Shown here one piece after another: positions 39,851 to 50,399 of a stretch of DNA of 64,000 nucleotides. The position numbers were made by a program, and so were the translations under genes. The notes below the pieces were generated by a model. The model saw only the letters and a list, made by a program, of their open reading frames with translations, was not told the origin of the DNA and did not search any database. How positions within the stretch are numbered: position 1 is the first letter of the stretch; every line of letters starts with the position of its first letter. This DNA comes from Pontederia crassipes (lineage: Eukaryota > Streptophyta > Magnoliopsida > Commelinales > Pontederiaceae), in contig CM060186.1 in assembly GCA_030549335.1 (NCBI GenBank), forward strand, positions 25,838,689-25,902,688, read 5' to 3'.

Positions 39851-40315
39851 TAAATTATATATAATCTAATTTATAGTATATTAATATACTATCTAAATAA
39901 TTATTTATATTAGTTGTTTATATTAAATATTATTAATTACTATTTATTGTCTGTTAAATCATTTTTATATTATCTTAAATAATAATAAATTATAATATTA
40001 TTTAAATATAAGATTTACTATATTATAAAAAAATTGTATTACTCTAATTCTTATTTTTTTATTCAAATACTCAATAAAATTTATTTATTAAATCAACTTT
40101 TAAATTTTCTGTTATTACACTCTCCATTCAAACACTAAATTTAAATTTTTTTATTTAATCGACTAATTTTTTAAAACTAATAATTTCTTAATTGTGATGA
40201 CTCCAAAGTTGAAGTCAATTTTTATTGACTTTCTTGTATTCAATTGGAATCCAACTCTATTATCAGATATTGATTTCCTCAGGTTTGTTGGTTGTTGCAT
40301 ATCTACAGTTTTATC

Positions 40316-40380
<65 letters not shown>

Positions 40381-40714
40381 GTTCATTGAGTATACTGTTC
40401 AAAGGCACATTGAAGGTGGATCGAGATCTGTGTAATACTAAATTTAATTTTATATGTAAATCCCAGTTCTGTACGTGCAGGATATTTATTTTATCCATTT
40501 TTTTTTCAAACGCCCTCGTGCTATATGATGCTCTCATAAAAATTAACTCAGGTGTTCACTATAACAACCATGATGCCTTTTAGCTATCGTGTTTCGACCA
40601 AGGAACTTAAATTATAATTAGTTCTTAAGAACCAATCTATTCAACAGTTTAATTATCATATGGTGTTAGCATAAAAGAGTTTAATTATCTATATATTTAT
40701 TTATTTATTGATAA
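39851..40714. other. AT-rich spacer
   Basis: Very AT-rich with long runs of A and T; 40190-40310 and 40390-40600 are moderately complex but encode nothing recognisable. The microsatellite at 40317 creates spurious poly-Ile frames on both strands. Confidence 0.6.
40317..40381 (+). repeat. (ATT)n microsatellite, about 21 units
   Basis: An uninterrupted run of TTA/ATT trinucleotides. Confidence 0.95.
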
Positions 40715-41381
40715 TGTAAGGCCCCTATGTAATCGGACGCTTTCCCTTACGGGTCTCGCTGGACAAGTGGTCTGAGGGGGGTCTAGGAGGGATCCGGGGA
40801 TCCCCTGTGGGGGCTCGAAGGCGAAGTTCCCAAAATTTATACGATTTTAGAATTTCTGTTTCTTATTTTGTATTGGAGTTTCCTATATAAACTTCATGAC
40901 GACTAAGTTATTTTGTATTTTTATAATCATCATTATTCCATAGTGCAGAGAGTAACCACCGCCTGAGGACATACCCCGATTTAAGGTGAATCTCGTAAAT
41001 CCTCTGTGTTCTTCTGTGTTCGTGCGATTTATCTCTCTCTATCTCTTTTTGTATTAGTATAAGAACGATAGTGTTCATCGATGATTCTCAATCAAGCAAG
41101 GAAATTGTATCACACAACATGAACGTGAAGAAGTTCACCAGTAGAAATAGTTTTAGGTTGTGACAGATCATAGCCATTTTTGAAACAACAAGGAGTCTGG
41201 GCGCCGTCCGCGAACGTGTCGAAAAACAAATCAAAGGAGGAAAACTCATATGACAAAGAAAAAGGAAATTGACCTCACTACTTTGACGGCACAGAAGGAG
41301 AAGGCACACTCGATGATTCTATTGTGCCTTGTCGGATGAGATGATAATCGAGGTCGCAGATGAAGAAAAGACGATTGATCT

Positions 41382-41870
41382 ATGGTTAAGGCTGAAAGTC
41401 TGTATATGATGAAGTCTCTCACTAACAAATTGTTGTTGACGCTACGTCTGTTCGCCCTCCGCATACAAGAAGGTACTCTTCTGAAGGAACATCTTAATCA
41501 GTTAAATTTTTTATTGATGGAACTAAGAAATATTAATGTTAAGATCAAGGGTGAAGATCTTGTCTTAATTCTGTTAGTTTCGCTTCCTTCATTATATAAG
41601 AACTTTGTTCAGTTTATGATTATCGAGAAGGAAACTATAAGTCTGAAAGAAATAAGATCGAGTCTTCATACTCGTGAACTTCGACATAGGACGATTGACA
41701 ATTCTACAGAGACTCAAATCGCGAGTTTGATATCGACCGCGAAGAAAGGACATGTCTCGACTTTGAAGAAATCCAAGCTAAAGAAGAAGAAAATCAATTC
41801 GAAAGACGTTTGTAATTATTACAAAGAACCGGATTATTGAAAGAAAGATTGCCCGAAGAAGAAGCAGACC
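41382..41870 (+). pseudogene. copia gag remnant with broken zinc knuckle
   Basis: An open frame of 152 codons resembles UBN2-type gag: ESLYMMKSLTNKLLLTLRLF, HLNQLNFLLMELRNINVKI and LLVSLPSLYKNFVQFMI. The zinc knuckle reads CNYYKEPDY-stop-KKDC at 41808-41850 where CxxC-x4-H-x4-C is expected. Second Cys, His and the Trp (now TGA) are each changed in ways that need only transitions. 41100-41380 upstream is in other frames. Confidence 0.75.
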
Positions 41871-43086
41871 CAGTTACTGTGGTGGCACATAAAATGAAAA
41901 ATTCTAAAGATGATCTAATTTTGGTGGCTACTGATCAAGGATGTTTGAAAGATGGTTGGGTTCTTAATTAGAGGTGCTCATATCATATGATTTTGAATAA
42001 AGAATGGTTCCCATCTTATTAAAAGAATGATGATGAAAATGTGCATATCAAGACTCATGACAATCTTGTGAGGATGCTGACAGATGTCCGTCATGTTCCA
42101 CAATTAAAGAAGAATATGATATTACTTGAAGTCTTGGACTCAAAGGGCTGTCAGATCAATGCTATTGGAGGCATTCTCACGATCATGAAGGGGCAATACT
42201 ATAGTTCTGAAGGGAGTCAGACAAAAGTCCTTATATATACTACAAGGCAAGGCAGCATCTGGTGTTGCTGCAGTGGCAAACTCATTCAAATCAAAAGTGT
42301 ACAACTCATGCGGCTTGGGCACATAAGTCAGAACGGAATGAATATTCATTGATTTCTACAAGCACTAAATATTCATTAATTTCGGTAAACAATGTAAGCT
42401 TTAATTTGGCAAGGCAATGCATAAGACGAAGGCAACACTCGATTACATCCATGCTAATTTTTGAGATCCCTCTCATGTTCCATCTTTAGGAGGTACTTTA
42501 TACTTTCTATTCGTGATTGATGACTAATCGAGAATATCTTGGGTATTCTTGATGAAGCACAAGAGTAAGTCCTTCAAGGCCTTCAAGTAGTGAAAGGTTT
42601 TGGTGGAGAATCAGACATCGAAGAAGGTGAAACATCTTCGCACTGATAATAGTTTGAAATTTTGTTCTGCTGAATTCGACCATTTCTGCAAAGATGCAGG
42701 CATTGTTAGGCATTATGGATACTCCACAGCAAAATGGAGTTGTAGAACAAATGGACATGACACTTCTGAAGAGAGCAAGGTGCATGCTTTCTAATGCCAA
42801 CCCGAATAGGATGTTATGGGCTAAAGCTATTAACACAGTCTGCTACTTAGTGAATCGAAGTCCGACGATTGTAATTGATCTCAAGACTCATATTGAGGTA
42901 TGGTAAAAAAATGTTGCTGATTATACTAATCTAAAAGATTTTTGTTGTCCAACATACTATCATGTCAGGAAAGAAAAATTGGAGCCAAGAGCCAAAGCAG
43001 AGATGTTCATGGGATATGGTGGCCTCTCTATTCTCATTAATGAGAAAGTCCAAGATGGTCCTGATGTTCCAAAGAGAGAAAAATCT

Positions 43087-43290
43087 AGTTACCCCCCGAT
43101 GATTTGATCTACTGCTCTTTACCTAGCCCCCATTCCGCCTTTCCACTTTATGAGGATTTCGCCTCTTCTTTAGTCTTTCTAATGCTCCGGTCTCTCTCTT
43201 AGTTGTCACAAAAGCAGGGTCCTTCTTTCAAGAAAGGCCTGGACCCTTGACTTATCTCGGGTATCTTGGGGTTGGGAGTTGCCTACCTAA
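43087..43290. other. Foreign block inside the copia remnant, possibly organelle DNA
   Basis: Between the copia integrase end (QDGPDVPKREKS) and later pol sequence lies about 200 bp of GC- and CT-rich DNA unlike its surroundings ('ttaccccccgatgatttgat', 'tttcaagaaaggcctggacc'). It is not retroelement coding sequence in any frame. Its texture is like plant mitochondrial intergenic DNA, but I cannot verify this. Confidence 0.3.
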
Positions 43291-43930
43291 AAAGAAGACA
43301 TTTTTTGTAATGAAGAGTTATAGGATATGTTCTCTTCAGCATCAATGCTTTAGTTAAAGGTGGATGCTAAAGAGAGTGTCAGCAAACTGGTGGAGGTTGA
43401 AGTCACTTTAGTTGGGAATGATGCTAAAGGATCACATTAAGAAATAGAACCAGAACATGAAGAATCTTATGAGCAACTTGAATATGAGTCAATTGTTGTT
43501 AGACGTCATCGCAGAGAAGTAGATCCTCCTAAACGAAATAGTTTCGAGGACACGGTTGCTTATGCACTGCAGGTAGCTGAAGAGATGAAGTTCCGGAAGC
43601 TGTCCTCTTATAGGGATGTCACATGTGCCGAATTTGAAAAATGAACTACTATTATGAACGAGGAGATGTAATCTCTTCACAAGAATCAGACATGGAAGTT
43701 GCTCAAATTACCTAAAAACAAAAAAAGTTGTTGACTACAAGTGGGAAAAGAAAGATGAAATTTCAGGAGTTGAAGGCACAAAATACAAACACGACTAGTT
43801 GCAAAAGATTGTAGTCAGAAAAAATGTGAACTACAATGAGATATTCACGTGTTGTTAGACATATTTCTATCAGAGTGTTATTTGCTCTTGTAGTACATCA
43901 GAATTTAGAACTCGAGCATTGCAATCGTGG

Positions 43931-44799
43931 AGCACATCCGTGTGAACCTCATGAAGCTCCACAATAGCAGTAACAAGATAAATGACTTTGTACCCATTAC
44001 AAATTGAACCATATAAAAAATGCTAATAGAAAATTGTACCATGTGTCCATTACAATGTTATTGGGTGTTTCATGAGGCACTGCCTAATACTGGACAAATG
44101 TGGCTAGTAACAACAAAACACCAAAGGCACTGGTAATCAAATTTGTCAAACTCAAAAGTTTATATTGACTCATTTTATGTTCGGTAAACTTGAGAGGTAA
44201 ACTCAGCTTGTGTACATAACTATATATATAATATTATATGTTATAAAACATTTATGAATAATAGTTTCTATATATTAGTTTCAAATATAATGAGTTCTTT
44301 GAGTATATTTGTACTCACGCATATATTAGTTGCATAACAATTCATCATAATCTACCCGTTGATGCAACATAAGTTAAAACATAAAAAAGTTCAAAGTTTT
44401 TATATCAAATGATCAAAGTAGTTCACAATTCACATCAATTGAAAACGTAAAGTACTCAGTTGTTAAATTATGAAAGTTTAATATTGCCTTCATTTCATCT
44501 TAAGTAAATGCTCAACTTTTTCATCAGGTGATTTTACTTATAAACTCGGCCGAGTTTACTTGAGTTCACCCGAGTTCACTCAGTTCTATTTGAGTTTAAC
44601 ACCAAGTCCGATTCCACACTGAGTTCATTCAATTCTATGCCTAAACTCATGAACTTATACTGATATGAATTTACTTCTCAAACTCGCAGAGTTTGTAATG
44701 GAATTTAATTGAGAATAAAGTGCATTATTAATAGTTGAGAAAGAAGGGTAAACTAATTTTTATTTCCATTATTGTTGCTTGATTATATGCATGAATTAA
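43931..44799. other. Intergenic DNA with 'gagttcac' words
   Basis: No ORF. 44520-44700 repeats 'gagtt(t/c)ac..gagttcac' many times and resembles short patches at 930-1110 and 20580-20720, suggesting a dispersed degenerate repeat. Confidence 0.4.
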
Positions 44800-46063
44800 C
44801 AACCATAAATGCTCAATTCTTTAATATGTCCTTTATTGTTATCCACATTCGCTTAAAGTATATTTTGAATCCATAAAGTTACTATAATATTGAGCCTCCT
44901 TAAAGTTGATGACTTGTACCTAAATTGTCTCATTATGAGGCTTACAATGATGGGATTTCTTATATGGAAGAATTAATTTTATGTCTCTTAATGCTTCTAT
45001 CATTTTGAAGTACTTACTATGGGAAGCATACAAGGAAAGATTTATATATTGATTTGAGTGTTAAAAATGGAAATTAGAAGTGGAAGTGGACTTATGTATT
45101 ATGTCAAATATCTTGGATTGATATTTTGACGTTCCAAAATGTTCTCTTGATCATGTATATGTATTAGATGGATGTTGTTTTATGTTTGAATTGATTGGAG
45201 TTGAAAAGCTAAATGAAAACTTAAGGACCTATGATGACTTGATATTTTTGGACCGCCGAACCAAAGTTTTGGATGTTCGAACTTTTCAACCAAGAGTAGT
45301 CTTCTGATTTTTGGATATTTGAAATTTAGATTGCCAACTTAAGGAGGTGTATTCCTCCCTATCATTTCAATGATTCTTTCTTTTCATTAATTTATTTTTA
45401 CTTTTGCTTTTCATCATTTCATTAATCTTCTTTAATTGGAAGAATTCTTTATTTTTATGGTACACCATACAACTATGCATCGGTGGTGTCAATGGAGGAT
45501 TAAGTTCCCTCTCTTAGAAAAGGATGTGTCACCCTTGAATCATGTTTGTTGCTTAGGGTGAAGTGGCCACACACAATAAGGAACAATGGCTCATAATATT
45601 TTTCTTTCATCGAGCCACGTAACTTCACTTTTTATCTTCAATACATTACCTACCTTTCTATTAATCATCATTATTAGATCTCCCTTTCATAGGTATCAGC
45701 TACCTCAACCAACATTTTTCAAACATTATCTTTCTTATCCTATTTCCAATCTTTTTATCACAAAGACACAATCAAGTCCTTTAGGGATCATGAGTCACTC
45801 TGCTAAGTAATTAATATTGTACATAAGGTCCATCCTTTGTGATCATATGCATTCGGCAATTAATCAAGTAATATGGGAGCAAGGAAGAACTCCAATGAGT
45901 AGTATAACATATTTGAGGAGTCTGAGATCAAAATGAATCAAATTGGTTCAGTTTGGGTTCATCAAACAAAATATGTGCGCATATTCTCTATCTAGGTTTC
46001 AAATGTATGAAAGTCATGTTTATACGCTCAATCATATTTTGTCAGAATAAAGTTCTCTTCTTA

Positions 46064-46676
46064 GGCACTGTTTGACATGTAAAAAAATAGAGTATTTAGT
46101 AGCAAATAGTGTTTTAGTAGATTCAAAATACTATTATAAGCGTTTGGTAAATATTTTTTCTCAGTAACGTTTAGAAGTTTAAACACAAAACACTATAAGC
46201 TACTCCTACTAGATTATAGAGTATAGAGGTAGCGTTTTCACATTTTCTTCCTATTATAACCTCATTTTTAAAATAAAATATTATTTAATTATTAAACATC
46301 ATATATTATTTTTATTATATATATAACATCTTTAATTTTACTTACAACCCAAATAAGTTTCTTATTCTAAATTAATCAATATTTTATATTAAAATAAGAT
46401 TTTTAAAATATTAATATTCAAAATAAATATTTTAAATTAAATCTTATGAATATATTGTATATAAAAATGATTATAAATTATATGTTATGCCTATTTTTGT
46501 TATTTTATTTGATACACTAATTTAACCGCTATGCTTATCAAGCAAATTTCATTAAATTTATAAACAAATCACTATCCGCTATCCTCTAGTAGCTAACCGT
46601 TATACTCTAGTCAAATCAATATCCTCTAGTCGAACTGATGTCCTTTAATTAAACCGCTAGCTTTGCCATACATGGC
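46064..46676. mobile_element. Probable MITE within the inverted-repeat element
   Basis: The left end GGCACTGTTTGACA and the inverse of the right end, GCCATGTATGGCAAAGCTAG, are imperfect inverted repeats. The right part repeats 'tcctctagt..aaccg' motifs typical of a widespread plant hAT-type MITE ('aaagctagcggttt'). The middle is AT-rich. No clear target duplication. Confidence 0.4.
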
Positions 46677-47317
46677 TTTACTAGAACTTTTGAATGTCTA
46701 GACTTAGTGGCTAGTCTTTTGATCTTGATATCCATGATTTGATCAAAGATTCCACACTTCTAGATGTCCAGTTCATGAAATGCATAGTTTGATCTTTCCT
46801 AGTTCATAGGTGTTGGTTTAGTTCAACCCTCCAATCATCTAGTCTGAAGGGTTCGGACATCCGATTTGAATAGTTTGGACGTTTGATCTTGCGGATGTGA
46901 TGGTTTAAGCCTCAGACATTTGGTTCGACGATTTTTTTATTGTTCATCTTAATTTTGGATGTCCGCAAATGAGAAAACAAATCTCAACTAAAAAGTTTCA
47001 ACATTCAAACCTTTAGTTTGTTTGTCCAAGAATATCAACAGAGTTGCATGTTGTTGTAGGTCCCTTATGTTTTTATTTAAATTTTCAACTCTAATCAATT
47101 CAAATGTAAAACAACATCTATCTAATACATATATCATGATCAAAAGGACGTCTTAGAGCATTAAATTATCAAATCCAACATATTTGCCATGCATGTCTGA
47201 TGTCCATTTTCACCATATAAATCTTTCCATATACCCTTCCTACAAAAAGTACCTAAAAACATTTAAAGACAATCAAATCTTACATGTAAGCAAACCCAGT
47301 GTTATAAGCCTCGAAAT

Positions 47318-47915
47318 CAGTGTTGTAAGACCCAACCCGACTCGATCGGTCGGACTAGTGTCCGGACACTAAAACGGCCTACGGGTCATTCAAAACCATA
47401 CCGGTCATGTGGTTGATCCGCTTTGACTCGGTCAAACATAATCAAAACTCGGGTTCAACCGGTCGACTTGACGGGTTTGACCGATCCGACGAGGTCAAGT
47501 TGTAAAAATAAAACATACAAAAATTATTAAAACTTTTAAAAATATTATGTATATATGTGTTTACTTGAAATACATGTTTCAACATTTTTCTTTATCACAT
47601 ATATAAAATTTCATTAATTTTTTTATTTCTTATAAATGCGTCACGTGATTTTTTATTTAGAAAATATTCGGTTTATGCTTTAATTTTTACTTATCTTATA
47701 TATTATTTGATCTGAACTATTATATTATATTATTTTATACTTTTGCTGAATAAGATATTACATATTAATAATATTACAATGATCATTTTAACTTATTTTA
47801 TTTTTTTATTAATTTATATTATCCATTACGATCATTCGATTCGATTTGATCTAATTGGTTCGACTTAACCCGATAAACAATCCGGGTTCATGGTCCAGTC
47901 GGCCTCATAACATTG
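47318..47915. mobile_element. Non-autonomous hAT element
   Basis: It begins CAGTGTTGTAAGACCC and the inverse of its end is CAATGTTATGAGGCC. CCGGTTCGACC-type words are clustered near both ends (47330-47500, 47840-47905), with AT-rich sequence between. Flanks CTCGAAAT and CTGTAAAC match at 5 of 8, consistent with a decayed 8-bp duplication. Continuity of the surrounding inverted repeat across it confirms the insertion borders independently. Confidence 0.7.
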
Positions 47916-48040
47916 CTGTAAACGAGCCCGTTTGAGTACAAGTCGTAACAAATCACCAAGCCCCAACACTACAATAACTTTATAATATCAAAACATACTT
48001 TAAACACATGTGGATAACATTAGAGCATGCTAAACAACCT

Positions 48041-48705
48041 CTCCTTAGCGACCTCATGAAAGTGATATCAATAATATTTTAATTTTTTAAAAAAAAATTA
48101 TAAGGTTTTACAGTGAGTTTACAAAAGAATTTTATAATCATATTTTAATAATTATGAAATATTGTGTTCTTGTTGTTATTCTTTAATCCTTTGGTATTAA
48201 AAAGTAAAGGTAAAGTGATATTTCATAATTACTAAAAAGTGAACTTAATAAAAGTTGAATAAAATTTAAATGAAGAATCTGTGTTAAAATCAAGATCAAC
48301 TCCGAAACTAGAATTTATCATTTTATAATTTGAGATCATATTCTAAAAGATTTATGATTAAGGAGATGGTAGAGAAAAATATTAGTGGTGTGGATCAGCT
48401 CTCCTTTGTTGAGGCGTGCCCTTAAGATACGGAACTGTCGTCACATGCTTAAATTATTGCCCATCTTTAAATGTGTTTGTTGTCCAGAAAAAACGGGGAG
48501 CATGAAGTGACTATAAATTTATAGTTGTTAGTCGCACCGAAAAATTTATGCTTGTTAGTACATTTATATGCGTTGGTCATCGAGCACCAAGTGATTATAA
48601 ATTATACTTGTTAGTACATTTATATGTGTTGGTCATTAGTACCAACACTTCCCTCCTCCTCGTCCTCCCCTTTAATAATAATAATAATAATATTATTATT
48701 AATAC

Positions 48706-48776
<71 letters not shown>

Positions 48777-49335
48777 CGTGAATAACGATACCAGAAAACC
48801 AAAAGATGATGGTCTCATTCTTCGAGCCAAACAATTGCCGTCGTCCCACTGCTCGAAACAACTTGGAACGATCCTTAAATCCGTTCCACAATATATCAGG
48901 AAAAATAATAATAAATATATTAGAACAAAACATTATGGATCAGTGCGTATTTTGCCTTTGCGCACAATTAAAAATAATCTCATTTCAAGATGAGTACAAG
49001 TTACATATAAAATGGTAACATTTATCAAATTCTCAAATTTAATATATATATATATATATATAATATAAATATATATATGTAACGAATATAATTCTGTCTA
49101 TAGAATAAAAATTCTGTCTAAGAACATACTTATAAAATTTTTGCAATTAAATTATATGATAAAATTAAAATATAGATAACTATGCTATCTTTTTATTGAA
49201 TAAAAAATGGTCTCAAATAGATTTTTGTATAGAAAGTTACGAACAAAATAACATAAGACTATCAAATTGAACAAAATTATAGTGACTCCTTGTATGGAAG
49301 TACTTAGAGCAAGATATTAGATATTTCTTAGTGTG
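48041..49335. other. AT-rich spacer with microsatellites
   Basis: No gene. 48545-48640 holds a direct repeat ('cttgttagtacatttatatg' at about 48552 and 48609). (AT)n at about 49040-49062. Poly-Asn/Ile frames here derive from the TAA microsatellite. Confidence 0.6.
48672..48776 (+). repeat. (TAA)n/(TTA)n microsatellite with inverted ends
   Basis: Runs of AAT switch to ATT and back (48686-48700, 48757-48775), so the tract can form hairpins. Confidence 0.9.
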
Positions 49336-49343
49336 GTTTGAAT

Positions 49344-50114
49344 CATGGTTGTTTGGACCGGACCGGACCGGCCGGTCCGACCGGTCCAACCGTCGACCGC
49401 CACTCTGGGCGGGTTTGGTTCGACCCCAAAACCGGATTAGGATTCAGACCGTTTCGAATCGGTCAAGACCGGTCAAAACCCGCCTAAAACCGGGTTGAAC
49501 CGTTGAACCGGCGGTTTTGCAAGAACCGGCCAGTCCAAAAATTGAAAATATCTTGAAATAATGTGGACACTGAGTTTTGAACTCAAGACCTCCTGAAACC
49601 AACTTATGTGTATATACCACTGTGCTATATTTATTTATCTGAATGCCAAGTTATTTTATATTATACAATGGTTATCATCAGTCATTTATATAATTATTTT
49701 GTTTGATAAGAAATTTTATAATATTTTAAATGTCAAAAATTAAATATGAAAAGATTAGTTACCTAATTAAATTAAAAAATAGAAACTACAATAATCTTTC
49801 TAGTTTAAGTAAAGTTAAATTTGAGAAAATGAATTTGTAAATTGTAATTGAATATATTAAAATCACATAAAACTCATATCAATAGTTAAATATGTCACAT
49901 TTGATTTTTTAATTTTAATTAAAATGATTTAATCATATGTACTTTGTTGTAGAAATATATTAATTATTGATAAGAATATATAAGTATTACAATTTATCTT
50001 TTTATATTATTTTATTAATATCCGGTCCGACCGTCCGGGTTAACCGGTTCGACTGGTCCAACCTGACCCGGAGACTTATCCGGGTCGACGTCCGGTCCGG
50101 GTCTTACAACATTG
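49344..50114. mobile_element. Non-autonomous hAT element with perfect 8-bp target duplication
   Basis: GTTTGAAT at 49336-49343 is exactly repeated at 50115-50122. The element starts CATGGTTGTTTGGACCGG and the inverse of its end is CAATGTTGTAAGACCCGG. Both ends carry dense CCGGTCCGACCGG/GGACCGG words; the centre is AT-rich and non-coding. It belongs with the element at 47318. Confidence 0.85.
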
Positions 50115-50122
50115 GTTTGAAT

Positions 50123-50399
50123 AGAGCTTTTTGCGAGCAGTGTTCTCAAGTATGGACCGGATCAATTAGTCCGACCAATTCAATGTGGGTTAGTTTGAAC
50201 TTTGAAGACATAATCGGATTGCCTTTTTGGACTGAATTAAACCAATCAAATCTGATAAAAAACTTAATAAAATTGAAGAAAAAAATCGGATTAAATCACT
50301 AACTATTTGAACCGGCCAACGTGTGAGGTGCCACGTGCGCGTGGGTGCCACTGTAGCAGGCCTCACAAATTCTTGTCCTTAAGGTTTGAGGAGTGATAG
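50123..50399. other. Spacer with a third hAT-like terminus
   Basis: CAGTGTTCTCAAGTATGGACC at 50139 resembles the left ends of the two hAT elements, but no partner end was seen, so it is a fragment at best. 50310-50399 is GC-rich, containing CACGTG. Confidence 0.4.

Larger units (their letters stand above)
40715..43930 (+). mobile_element. Decayed Ty1/copia retrotransposon, 5' LTR and partial gag-pol
   Basis: A probable 5' LTR runs from TGTAAGGCCCC (40715) to about 41052, with a TATA box (cctatataaac, near 40892). It is followed by TTAGTATAAGAACG, a decayed form of the initiator-Met primer site TGGTATCAGAGC. Broken frames follow in copia order: gag (41382-41870), GAG-pre-integrase (MRLGHISQNGM, near 42330), integrase (HLRTDNSLKFCSAEFDHF; TPQQNGVVEQM; 42620-42910) and the start of reverse transcriptase (to about 43930). 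No 3' LTR was found, so it is truncated. Stops and frameshifts make it inactive. Confidence 0.8.
44800..48040. mobile_element. Long inverted-repeat DNA element, right arm split by a hAT
   Basis: The left arm (about 44815-45340) is matched in inverse orientation by 46960-47317 and then by 47916-48040. Examples: TGTATTAGATGGATGTTGTT (45160) against its inverse at about 47115; 'gttatccacattcgcttaaa' (44836) against 'tttaaacacatgtggataac' (48000). The arms are about 80 percent alike by eye. Without the hAT the element would be about 2.6 kb with arms of about 500 bp. The interior (45340-46960) encodes no transposase. Long arms suggest a Mutator-like or foldback element; exact ends and target duplication were not found. 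Confidence 0.65.

Noticed and set aside
40163..40583. Poly-Ile frames of 124 and 129 codons on both strands
   Set aside because: Produced by the (ATT)n microsatellite.
48548..48933. Poly-Asn, poly-Ile and poly-Leu frames
   Set aside because: Produced by the (TAA)n microsatellite.
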